Shown in pieces: positions 1 through 8,196 of a stretch of DNA of 33,015 bases. Each line of letters starts with the position of its first letter. The first letter of the stretch is position 1. The position numbers and the translations under genes are program-made. The DNA is taken from the NCBI GenBank assembly GCA_947624115.1, contig CANQIS010000006.1:1-33015 (forward strand). The letters are read 5' to 3'. The DNA is from an uncultured Bacilli bacterium (GTDB taxonomy: Bacteria; Bacillota_I; Bacilli_A; RF39; UBA660). The notes under the pieces are model-generated. The model was given only the letters and a program-made list of their open reading frames with translations, searched no databases and was not told where the DNA came from.

Positions 1-109
1 TACCTGGTAGCACCTGCCAATAAATATCAGGATTACCGTTATGAGACTCAAGTTCACCTCGAACAAGTGGTCTAGGTCCTATGAAACTCATCTTTCCACC
101 TAATACATT
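1..109 (-). pseudogene. C-terminal part of an initiating sugar transferase (WcaJ/WbaP-like), partial at window edge and apparently interrupted near bp 109
   Basis: Minus-strand translation NVLGGKMSFIGPRPLVRGELESHNGNPDIYWQVLPG matches the NVLxGxMSFIGPRPL...GEL.SHNGN.xIY..V.PG signature. Upstream residues (HQTLKIIRFNEHQPT, preceded by a stop) lack the expected LDELPQ-type motif. Confidence 0.8.
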
Positions 110-115
110 TGTTGG

Positions 116-162
116 TTGGTGTTCATTGAAACGAATAATTTTTAAAGTTTGGTGTTAATTGA
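116..162. repeat. Short imperfect direct repeat TTGGTGTTCATTGA (116-129) / TTGGTGTTAATTGA (149-162)
   Basis: 14 bp, one mismatch, 33 bp apart, at the presumed element end. Confidence 0.45.
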
Positions 163-177
163 TATGTTTTTTTAAGA

Positions 178-208
178 CTACTCCAAAGTACCAAAGTAGT
201 TTGAGTAG
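178..208. repeat. Imperfect inverted repeat near presumed element end
   Basis: CTACTCCAAAGTA (178-190) versus reverse complement CTACTCAAACTA (197-208); contains tandem CCAAAGTA CCAAAGTA (183-198). Confidence 0.4.
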
Positions 209-325
209 ATACGTATTTTTGTCAAAAATTTTTTTATTAATTTTAAGAATTTTTTTGAGAAAATTTATCTTAAAATTAACAAAAAAAACAAGAAATCAAT
301 CTTGCTTTATTTTTACAATAGTTTA

Positions 326-2110
326 TTATTTTTCTATTTCTAATCTAACTCTTACTTTTTCTATCAAAGTTTTTCTCATTCTATTATTAACTTTTTTAAA
401 GGCAAAGAAATGTTGATTACTTTCAAAGTCAATTATTGTTGTATAAATGGAATCTTTTGTAGTATCTAAACTATTATTTTCAACAATCCTTTGGTCAGTA
501 ATATCACTTCTTGGACTGCTATTAAGCCCAGGTTTACAAATAAATCGAATTACATAAGGGTCCTTTTCACCTTTTTCATTAATTGCTCCAATTATTCCAT
601 AATCTACTAATGCCTCAAAAATATCTTCATCAAATTCTTTTTCCATATTTGAGCTATCTCTGACCATAAGTTCCGTCTTTATTTTCTTGATTCCTAATTC
701 CACTTTTGCCTCTTTTTTGATTATACTATTTAATTGTTCTTTTTTTATTTCTAATGCGTGAAGTTTTTGGTCAATTTCTTCATTTTTCTTACTATAACTA
801 TCATCATCAATATCTCCTGCAATTAATAAGTCTAAAATCTTATTTTTCTTATTTCTTAAAGTAGCTATATCTTTTTCGGTATTTTCTTTCATAGTAATTG
901 CTGTTCTATCTTTAGTTGCACTTTTTAAATTTTCTAAAAATTCTTCTAGCATTAATCCATCATTTGACGTTAGTAAAAAATATAATTGCATAAAACAGGA
1001 CTTAATAGTTTTTTCGTGCATAATTTTACTATTTGGACAAAGTTCTCTTGCCGAGCCTGTAACACTTAAACAATCCCAAGCAAGATTTTTTTTGTATAAT
1101 GATTTTTTAACATAAGCCTTTCCACAAAAGCCACATCTAAATCTACCACTAAATGTAAATTTATGTTGCATTTTTCTTCCAGTTTCTTTTGATACATTTC
1201 GTATACTTAAAATTTCTTGGACTTTATCAAAAGTTTCTCTATCAACAATAGGCTCATGATGATCCTTATATATAAATAAATCTTCTTGTCCCTTATTTTG
1301 TATTCTTTTATGAGTCAGTGGATTTTCTGTAATAGTCTTGCCTTGAACAATGTCGCCAACATATTTTTCGTTTCTTAAAATATTAGAAATAGTTGTACCA
1401 CCCCATTTATCTTTTCCCGTTGGTGACGGTACTTTCATTTCAGTTAAATTTCTTGCTATTGAAGTAGTACCAAATCCATCAATGTAAGACTTAAAAATTA
1501 GTCTTACTACTTCTGCCTCATTTTTTACTATTTTCATTTTCTTTTTCTTACTATCATATACGTATCCATAGCAATTATTGAAACCAACTAATTCGCCACG
1601 TTCCATTTTCATTTTAAATCCCATTCTAACTCTTGATGAAGTGTTTTCACTTTCTTGTTGAGCAACAGATGATAATACTGTTAAAAGTAATTCACCTGCC
1701 ATATCCATCGTATTAATTCCCTCTTCTTCAAAAATTACTGCCACTTTTTTTTCTCTTAATTTTCTAACGTAAGTTAAAGTATCTAGTGTATTTCTTGCAA
1801 ATCGTGAAATTGATTTTGTTAAAATTAGATTTATTTTTCCGTTAAGTGCGTCATTAATCATTCTTAAAAAATTATCTCTTTTTAAAGTCATTGTTCCACT
1901 AATACCCTCATCAGCATATACTTCAACAAAATTCCAATCGGGATTCTTGTAAATCTTTTCCATATAATAGCTTTGTTGAGAGGCAAAACTTGATTTTTGA
2001 TCTTCCATATCTGTTGATACTCTTGCGTATGCTGCTACATTTAATTTTTGTACTTTCCCAGTATTTTCATCTATCTTACCATTTTTTTTCCTAATTATTT
2101 CAATTTCCAT
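326..2110 (-). CDS. Large serine recombinase (intact-looking)
   Basis: Catalytic AAYARVST, EGISGT, KSISRFARNT motifs; recombinase domain; zinc-ribbon FRCGFCGKAY...C...C; coiled coil. 594 aa. Confidence 0.95.
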   Translation of the reverse strand: MEIEIIRKKNGKIDENTGKVQKLNVAAYARVSTDMEDQKSSFASQQSYYMEKIYKNPDWNFVEVYADEGISGTMTLKRDNFLRMINDALNGKINLILTKSISRFARNTLDTLTYVRKLREKKVAVIFEEEGINTMDMAGELLLTVLSSVAQQESENTSSRVRMGFKMKMERGELVGFNNCYGYVYDSKKKKMKIVKNEAEVVRLIFKSYIDGFGTTSIARNLTEMKVPSPTGKDKWGGTTISNILRNEKYVGDIVQGKTITENPLTHKRIQNKGQEDLFIYKDHHEPIVDRETFDKVQEILSIRNVSKETGRKMQHKFTFSGRFRCGFCGKAYVKKSLYKKNLAWDCLSVTGSARELCPNSKIMHEKTIKSCFMQLYFLLTSNDGLMLEEFLENLKSATKDRTAITMKENTEKDIATLRNKKNKILDLLIAGDIDDDSYSKKNEEIDQKLHALEIKKEQLNSIIKKEAKVELGIKKIKTELMVRDSSNMEKEFDEDIFEALVDYGIIGAINEKGEKDPYVIRFICKPGLNSSPRSDITDQRIVENNSLDTTKDSIYTTIIDFESNQHFFAFKKVNNRMRKTLIEKVRVRLEIEK

Positions 2111-2669
2111 TATCTATACCTATTAAGCCTTTCTTAATTTTGGAAGTAACTAAATTATTTGTAGCCTTTTCTCTCATTAAAATCTGTACTTCATCAAAAG
2201 TAATATCATTAGAAATCCTTTTGTTTTTACCTAGATATATGGCTGAAATTATTTCTAATAGTCTTTCCTCCGACATATCCAATGTAAAAATATTTTCTTC
2301 CATAAAATATATACCTATGTTTTTCTTTGTTAATAGTCTTATATATTTTAAAGTTTCTACTGTATTTCTACCAAATAATGAAAATGATTTTGTTAAAATT
2401 AATTTTATATTTTTATTTAGGGAATCATTAATCATATTCTCAAAGTTAGTGTTATTTTTAATAGTCATATCGGACTTATCAGTATCAATATATATTCCTG
2501 CAAAATTCCAATTTTTATTTCGTGAAATGAAGTTTTTAAAAAATTTCTTTTGTAAATCTAGACTTTTTGTCTGTCTTTTATTTTTTTTACTTACTCTAAT
2601 ATAAGCAGCAACATTTATTTTTTCATATTTGAAATCTTCTATATTAACTTTAGCTATTTCTATTTTCAT
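2100..2669 (-). CDS. Serine recombinase catalytic-domain-only paralog (189 aa)
   Basis: AAYIRVSKKNKRQ retains the RVS serine; KSFSLFGRNTVETL aligns with KSISRFARNT but lacks the first Arg; no recombinase or zinc-ribbon domain. Confidence 0.85.
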   Translation of the reverse strand: MKIEIAKVNIEDFKYEKINVAAYIRVSKKNKRQTKSLDLQKKFFKNFISRNKNWNFAGIYIDTDKSDMTIKNNTNFENMINDSLNKNIKLILTKSFSLFGRNTVETLKYIRLLTKKNIGIYFMEENIFTLDMSEERLLEIISAIYLGKNKRISNDITFDEVQILMREKATNNLVTSKIKKGLIGIDNGN

Positions 2670-2671
2670 AT

Positions 2672-4114
2672 TTACTTATCATCTCTTTCAAAACATATAG
2701 AAATTCTTACTTTATCAACTATTTTTGTAAGATTAACATCATTTACTCTTTCAAATACTAAAAAATATTGCTCACTAATAAAATTCAAAATTTCATAATA
2801 TTCATGTTCAAAAATATTTAATTTGGAATTACCATTGCATAAAAAGAAATCACTATTATTTCTCAATATAAACTTAAAAGAATATGGATCAAATACATTT
2901 TTATCTTTATTACCAACAATTACATATTTAATGATTTTATCAAATAACTGTCCATCAAAACTTTCTATGGATTCAGAATTTTTTAATATTCTATTTACGT
3001 ATAATAGATTATTATCTATTAACTTTTTTTGAATGTTATCATACTCGTTTAACATTAAGTTAAAAGTATTTACGAATGCTACCTCAAGAATGTCATCTCT
3101 TATCATTTTACTTCCACAATACCCATTTTTAGTAGTTTGACAAAATAATTTGTAACTTTTATTATCTTGATGAAATCTACTAAAAGAATTACCACAAAAG
3201 CCACAAAATACTTTTCTAGTAAAAATTGTTTCTTTTTGTAATTGCTTTGTTTGTATTATATTTGTATATTTTTTTAAATGTTTTTCTTGCACTTTATCAA
3301 AAGTATCTCTATCAATAATAGGCTCATGATGATTTTTAAGTAAATAAATATCACCTTTTTCTTCAGTAGCATTTTTTTGGGCTATGAAATTATTTGCTAT
3401 TTTTAATTTTCCAAATAGTATATCACCAACATATTTTTCATTTGTTAAAATTCTTATTATCGAATTATGACCCCATTTAGCTTGATTATTATAATTTAAA
3501 TAGCCATCTTTCTCTAATTTAGTAGCTATTTTTCTAGTAGCCATGCCATCTAGATATAGTTTAAAAATTAATCTAACTACTTTTGCCTGTTCCTCATTAA
3601 TAATATAATTTTTCTTTTCGACATCATAAATATAGCCAAAAAACGAAGTTCCATATGGCAAATATCCATTTAAAGATTTTTCACTTAAAGCATTTACAAT
3701 ATTTTTAGAATAATTTTTTGAAAAATCTTTTATAACATTTAATTGATTAGAAACAGTTTTTTTACGTGTTGAATATTTTTCTTTTACAAAATATATATCT
3801 ACATTATTATCACGTAAGAAAATCAAAAGACTATTTAAATCTAGTTCTTCTATATTTAATGATGAAACACTATCTATAACAAAAAGGTCAATATTTTTAT
3901 TAAAAATGTCATCAATTAATTTAGAAAAATTTTTTCTATTTTTTTCATAATTTTCTTCATTACAACTACTATATATTCCGATTAATTCCCAGTTCTTTTT
4001 TTGCTTTACAAATTTTTTTAGATTAGTTTTAGTTGATAAGTAATTTTCATCATTATACTTATTAGCTCTAAAAAATATCGCTGCTTTCTTTTCTATTCCA
4101 TATATATTACTCAT
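2672..4114 (-). CDS. Large serine recombinase paralog with degenerate catalytic residues
   Basis: AAIFFRANKYND replaces AAYxRVST; DSVSSLNIEE replaces KSISRFARNT; recombinase domain (WGHNSIIRILTNEKYVGDILFGK, KNHHEPIIDRDTFDKVQ) and zinc ribbon (VFCGFCG...C...C) kept. ORF listed to 4162, but ATG at 4114 follows GGAGG and the upstream stop, so it is the likely start. Confidence 0.9.
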   Translation of the reverse strand: MSNIYGIEKKAAIFFRANKYNDENYLSTKTNLKKFVKQKKNWELIGIYSSCNEENYEKNRKNFSKLIDDIFNKNIDLFVIDSVSSLNIEELDLNSLLIFLRDNNVDIYFVKEKYSTRKKTVSNQLNVIKDFSKNYSKNIVNALSEKSLNGYLPYGTSFFGYIYDVEKKNYIINEEQAKVVRLIFKLYLDGMATRKIATKLEKDGYLNYNNQAKWGHNSIIRILTNEKYVGDILFGKLKIANNFIAQKNATEEKGDIYLLKNHHEPIIDRDTFDKVQEKHLKKYTNIIQTKQLQKETIFTRKVFCGFCGNSFSRFHQDNKSYKLFCQTTKNGYCGSKMIRDDILEVAFVNTFNLMLNEYDNIQKKLIDNNLLYVNRILKNSESIESFDGQLFDKIIKYVIVGNKDKNVFDPYSFKFILRNNSDFFLCNGNSKLNIFEHEYYEILNFISEQYFLVFERVNDVNLTKIVDKVRISICFERDDK

Positions 4115-4116
4115 AT

Positions 4117-5652
4117 TTACACTACCTCCAAAGGATTGTATTCTACACTTACTGGTAGACAATCAATAATTACTAAATTTTTCTTATTATTAATTTTTTC
4201 ATAATAATGAAATGGGCTTTTATAAGTAAACTCTAAAATTTTATTATACTTACTGTTGACCACATTTTTTCTATTCGAGCCAGGATCAATAATAAGTTTC
4301 TTTTTCGTGCATAGAATATATCTAATGTTAAAAGGACCGTACTTATCATTTGAATTTTCATTTCCAATAATTATGTATTCAACTAGCTCTGAAAATACAT
4401 TCATATTAAATTCTTCTGTTAATTGATATTGTGATAATATTTTTTTTGTATGATTAAGATTTTGTAAAACATCTTCTTCATCATTTTTATTTAGTCTTAA
4501 TTTTAATTTTTTCATGACAATATAAGAAATTTCTTTTAACAAATCTTCACTTATTTGCTTTGATTTATCACATCTTGATTCGGTTTCGAAACTATGATTA
4601 CATATAATTTTTGACTTTTCTTTATTATTGTTAGAAAAATAATGATCGAAGAAACTGCCACAGTAACCACATATACACTTGCGCCTAAATGAAGACTGAT
4701 TTGACATTTCTGGTATTTTGTTTTTAATACTCAAACATGTATTAGCAGCATATCTTCGTTTTATTTCTTCTTGAGCCTTATTGAAAGTTTCTCTATCAAT
4801 AATAGGCTCATGATGATTTTTAATAAGATACATATCTTCTTGTCCCGTATTTCTAACAAGTTTACGAGAAAATATATTAATAGTTATGTATTTCCCCTGT
4901 AATAAATCACCAGTGTACTTTTCATTCATTAATAAATTTTTTATGTTAGTTATTTTAATGTTAAATTTATCTTTAATAATATTTGTTATTTGATTATAAT
5001 TTTTGCCCTCCAAAAAGAGTCTAAATATTTCTTTAACAACTATACTTTCTTTTTTGTTGACTACTATTTTTTTATTTTTAGCAACATATCTATATCCAAA
5101 ACAAACTGTTGTCCCAACTATTTCGCCTCTTTGTCGTTTCATTTTATATGCAAGTCGAACATGACTAGATAAATTTTCACTTTCTTGTTGAGCCACTGAT
5201 GCTAAAACAGTAATTATAAAATTACCAGTAGCACCAAGTGTGTAAATATTTTCTTCAATGAAGAATACTCCAACATCATTTTCTTTTAATAATCTTAACC
5301 ATTTGAGCAGGTCAACAGTATTTCTACAAAATCTAGAAATTGATTTTACTAAAATGAGGTCCATTTTATCATTAATTGCATCTTCCATCATTCTCATAAA
5401 ATTTCTTCTTTTACTTGTACTTGTTCCACTAATACCCTCATCAGAATATATATCTACAAATTCCCAGTTTCCATTTGAATTAATTAAATTGTAAAAATAT
5501 GAACATTGAGAATCATAGCTATGTTCTTGATCTTCATGTAGTGTACTTACCCTTACATAAGCAGCAACTCTACGTTTTCTTTGTTTTAAATTTGTTAATG
5601 AATTAATATTTACGTCTTCTTGAATTGTTTTTCTTTGAACAAATATATCCAT
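4117..5652 (-). CDS. Large serine recombinase (intact-looking)
   Basis: AAYVRVSTLHEDQ, EGISGTSTSKR, KSISRFCRNT, KNHHEPIIDRETF, zinc ribbon CICGYCG...C...C; AGGAGG upstream. Confidence 0.95.
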   Translation of the reverse strand: MDIFVQRKTIQEDVNINSLTNLKQRKRRVAAYVRVSTLHEDQEHSYDSQCSYFYNLINSNGNWEFVDIYSDEGISGTSTSKRRNFMRMMEDAINDKMDLILVKSISRFCRNTVDLLKWLRLLKENDVGVFFIEENIYTLGATGNFIITVLASVAQQESENLSSHVRLAYKMKRQRGEIVGTTVCFGYRYVAKNKKIVVNKKESIVVKEIFRLFLEGKNYNQITNIIKDKFNIKITNIKNLLMNEKYTGDLLQGKYITINIFSRKLVRNTGQEDMYLIKNHHEPIIDRETFNKAQEEIKRRYAANTCLSIKNKIPEMSNQSSFRRKCICGYCGSFFDHYFSNNNKEKSKIICNHSFETESRCDKSKQISEDLLKEISYIVMKKLKLRLNKNDEEDVLQNLNHTKKILSQYQLTEEFNMNVFSELVEYIIIGNENSNDKYGPFNIRYILCTKKKLIIDPGSNRKNVVNSKYNKILEFTYKSPFHYYEKINNKKNLVIIDCLPVSVEYNPLEVV

Positions 5653-5700
5653 AAAAAATATGCCTCCTTCTTTTTTTCGAAGTAAGCATATCTTATTTTT

Positions 5701-5877
5701 TTATCTTTTACTAATGTGCAAATTTTTTATTTGTAGTTTTGCATCGTTATATAATTCTTCTGTAATTAATTCCTCTTTTCTTAAATAATTAAGAGCGTCT
5801 AGTTTTAATAAATATTGTATAAAATCTTTGCGAATTATATATTTATAATTATCATTCAAATAAACATTTGAAATCAT
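5701..5877 (-). CDS. Small protein (58 aa), SHOCT-like helical hairpin
   Basis: Read by hand: MISNVYLNDNYKYIIRKDFIQYLLKLDALNYLRKEELITEELYNDAKLQIKNLHISKR; TAA-ATG junction with the upstream ORF. Confidence 0.6.
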   Translation of the reverse strand: MISNVYLNDNYKYIIRKDFIQYLLKLDALNYLRKEELITEELYNDAKLQIKNLHISKR

Positions 5878-6072
5878 TTATTCATCTCTTTTCTTATATC
5901 TTCTAACAATAAGATCTAATCCTGGAGTAGTGTCCCATAAATTACTATTAGTAATTACTTTTCTTGCTTTTTTAATAGCCTCACTTTTTGTTCTCGCATT
6001 GACTATTATATTTTCACTAAAATCACCGATTATTATAGTTACTAAATAGGATTTTTCTTTTAATCTAAACAT
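5878..6072 (-). CDS. Small hypothetical protein (64 aa)
   Basis: ORF in a coupled series; MFRLKEKSYLVTIIIGDFSENIIVNARTKSEAIKKARK... Confidence 0.65.
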   Translation of the reverse strand: MFRLKEKSYLVTIIIGDFSENIIVNARTKSEAIKKARKVITNSNLWDTTPGLDLIVRRYKKRDE

Positions 6073-6179
6073 TATTTTTTATCACCATCCTTTAATAAAA
6101 TAAGACAACAATGTAAAAATAAAGTTATAATTGAACCTATAACAACTCCTGCTATAAACGCTATAAACATAATACTCAT
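6072..6179 (-). CDS. Small single-TM protein (35 aa)
   Basis: Read by hand: MSIMFIAFIAGVVIGSIITLFLHCCLILLKDGDKK; TAATG overlap with the next ORF; AAAGGATG context. Confidence 0.55.
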   Translation of the reverse strand: MSIMFIAFIAGVVIGSIITLFLHCCLILLKDGDKK

Positions 6180-6204
6180 CCTTTCTTAATTTTATATACT
6201 ATTA

Positions 6205-6450
6205 TTTCTCCTAGAATGCCCATAGTATTGGGAAGTCATCAAACGATTGAGTGCTATTCAATCTCACAGGAATTCCACCTCTACGATATTAGTCGTAGCT
6301 ACCTCCATTGATTGTGTCTGTGGCTAGATAGGAGTATCTTTAATACTATTAGATGTCTTCGCAAATTAGGTGCTACCTAATTTTATAACCAAGTATTTGC
6401 CGACAAGCGTACTTGTTAACGTGCTATACCTAATAGGAACGTATTTGATG
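6205..6450 (-). ncRNA. Candidate structured RNA / leader between sigma-factor terminator and recombinase operon
   Basis: About 240 nt with no ORF; at least seven short helices: 6208-6213/6329-6334, 6219-6222/6229-6232, 6245-6250/6258-6263, 6265-6269/6318-6322, 6281-6286/6293-6298, 6363-6371/6375-6383, 6403-6407/6412-6416. TTGACA just upstream on the minus strand. Confidence 0.6.
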
Positions 6451-6487
6451 AATGTATATAAAATTGTCAAAGAACGATTCTTGTTCC

Positions 6488-6535
6488 AAAAAAAAGGAAC
6501 AAGTGAGAAAGGATTTACTCCCTCTCACTTGTTTC
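6488..6535 (-). terminator. Rho-independent terminator of the sigma-factor gene
   Basis: Minus strand GGAAACAAGTGAGAGGG...CCTTTCTCACTTGTTCC followed by T8. Confidence 0.85.
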
Positions 6536-6561
6536 CTCATTAATAGCCACTTTTACGAAGT

Positions 6562-7038
6562 CTATTTTAAAATTTCTTTTAATTTTTTTAATGCAATATT
6601 CAGAGTATATTGTACTGCTCTAATATCTACATTTTCTTCAGTTGCTATTTGTTGCTGTGTTTTATCTTCGAAATAATATTTTTTTATTCTTCTTTTTTGT
6701 ATTTCAGGTAGTTGTTCAATAGCAAGTTTTAATTCTTCAAAAGTTGCTTTACGTATTATTTCATCTTCAATGCTTGGAATTTTATCTTTAATTCTATTAT
6801 TTAAAGTTTCTTCAAATATTTCAGAATGTTCTATATGTCTGTCGTATTCGTTTAATTCTTTAATATCATCAAGCTCAAATCTATCAAATGATACAAATAT
6901 TTCTTTGCTAACTTCTACATCTTGAATAATTCCCTTATAGTCCTTAAAACTTACTATATAAATATTTTGTGTTTCAATATATTTCAAAGTATATGGATTA
7001 TCTTTTGATTTTCTTCTTTTTGGTCTTTTATTAATCAT
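6562..7038 (-). CDS. Sigma-70-family-like sigma factor (ICE type)
   Basis: C-terminal region-4-like helix-turn-helix: LKLAIEQLPEIQKRRIKKYYFEDKTQQQIATEENVDIRAVQYTLNIALKKLKEIL; AGGAGGAAAG-ATG. Confidence 0.85.
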   Translation of the reverse strand: MINKRPKRRKSKDNPYTLKYIETQNIYIVSFKDYKGIIQDVEVSKEIFVSFDRFELDDIKELNEYDRHIEHSEIFEETLNNRIKDKIPSIEDEIIRKATFEELKLAIEQLPEIQKRRIKKYYFEDKTQQQIATEENVDIRAVQYTLNIALKKLKEILK

Positions 7039-7109
7039 CTTTCCTCCTATCTTTTTTTAGATAGGAAGATAGGTGGTGACCTACAATGAATATTAAAAAT
7101 AATCAATAC

Positions 7110-7146
7110 AAAAAAAACAGTATTAATCTTTAAATGAGTAATACTG
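7110..7146 (-). terminator. Rho-independent terminator
   Basis: Minus strand CAGTATTACTC...TAATACTG followed by T8 (arms 7118-7125 / 7139-7146). Confidence 0.75.
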
Positions 7147-7184
7147 CTTTTAGAACTCTTAATTATATTAAATTTAAACAATGC

Positions 7185-7331
7185 ATACCTAAATATCTTT
7201 AGGTATAAAATAAAAATTAGATACATAAGCCGAACCCCAAACCCAACAATGCTAAACTGTTAGAAGGTTACTGCTTAAATTATCTAACTAAAAAATAAAA
7301 TAATAGCATTGCTTCTTTAATTGCGGCTTAT
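7185..7331 (-). ncRNA. Candidate structured small RNA upstream of the 7110-7146 terminator
   Basis: Nested helices 7225-7232/7324-7331 (ATAAGCCG/CGGCTTAT), 7247-7254/7304-7311 (CAATGCTA/TAGCATTG), 7259-7264/7283-7288 (GTTAGA/TCTAAC), plus 9-bp hairpin 7185-7193/7198-7206. Strand assigned from the adjacent terminator. Confidence 0.6.
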
Positions 7332-7453
7332 TATACCACTTTTTGTCAAAAAATGCAAAAAAAATCGATATAAGTAGATTTTATCACATACTTTATCACA
7401 CACTAAAAAAGCAGCTATTTATTTAAATAACTGCAAATATATGTTAATTCAAT

Positions 7454-7987
7454 TTATGTTACCTCTATGAACTCTATTAATCTAGATAAGCTAATTGGCA
7501 CTCCATCCTTTACAAATCTTTTGATTAAACTTATAACAATAGCTTTTCGTGCTTTTGAATTCCATTTACTTAATTCTTCTTTTATACGATCCATTCCATC
7601 ATGCTTACTAACATAATAATTCTCTAATCTATCTATAAAATGCTCAAAGCTGTTTTTAGGAATTACATCTATCACTCGCTTATCAACACCAATATGCTGC
7701 AATACTGAAATAATATAAGTAGTATCTGTTCCATCAATTTTGAACGATATTTCTTTTAATTTTTCTAAATCCGTAATTTTTCCGAGCTCTTCATCTGAAA
7801 TTAAATCCTCAATATTACAACCAAAAGCTTTACATAAATCAGGAAGCTTTTCCCAAGATGGATAATCATCATTTCGTTCCCATTTAGAAATACTTTGTCT
7901 TGATACTCCAATCATTTCTGCTAGTCGCTCTTGTGAAATTTTTTTAGATTTTCGTAAATTTTGTATATTATTACCAAGTCTGAACAT
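7454..7987 (-). CDS. XRE-family transcriptional regulator
   Basis: N-terminal HTH: IQNLRKSKKISQERLAEMIGVSRQSISKWERNDDYPSWEKLPDLCKAFGCNIEDLI. Confidence 0.9.
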   Translation of the reverse strand: MFRLGNNIQNLRKSKKISQERLAEMIGVSRQSISKWERNDDYPSWEKLPDLCKAFGCNIEDLISDEELGKITDLEKLKEISFKIDGTDTTYIISVLQHIGVDKRVIDVIPKNSFEHFIDRLENYYVSKHDGMDRIKEELSKWNSKARKAIVISLIKRFVKDGVPISLSRLIEFIEVT

Positions 7988-8092
7988 ACTTCCACCTCCT
8001 TTTCAATTTAAATTATATCTGTTAATGCTAATTAAATCTATAAACCTCTAGTTGCTTTTTTCATTACAATAGTATTATTTTACATTTTTCAA

Positions 8093-8130
8093 CAAAAAAA
8101 GACTGATTCAAATATTATGGAGCAGTCTTT
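8093..8130 (-). terminator. Rho-independent terminator of the 8197-9327 gene
   Basis: AAAGACTG (8098-8105) / CAGTCTTT (8123-8130), T-run on the minus strand. Confidence 0.75.
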
Positions 8131-8196
8131 CTTACCTTTAATTATCATGCATTTTAAAGATTTAATGTCCTTTAATATCAACTTCATTATCTTAAA

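Noticed and set aside
159-416. Plus-strand 85-aa ORF at the left end
   Set aside because: Low-complexity F/L/K-rich translation overlapping the 3' end of the 594-aa recombinase and AT-rich non-coding sequence; no RBS or family.
2100-4162. The two reduced recombinases as sequencing-frameshift pseudogenes
   Set aside because: Both ORFs are continuous, coupled to their neighbours, and no adjacent-frame remnant of missing catalytic or DNA-binding motifs was seen; paralog substitution explains it better.
7225-7331. tRNA or tmRNA
   Set aside because: Nested-helix rod, no cloverleaf, no TpsiC-like GGTTCRA arm, no CCA end.
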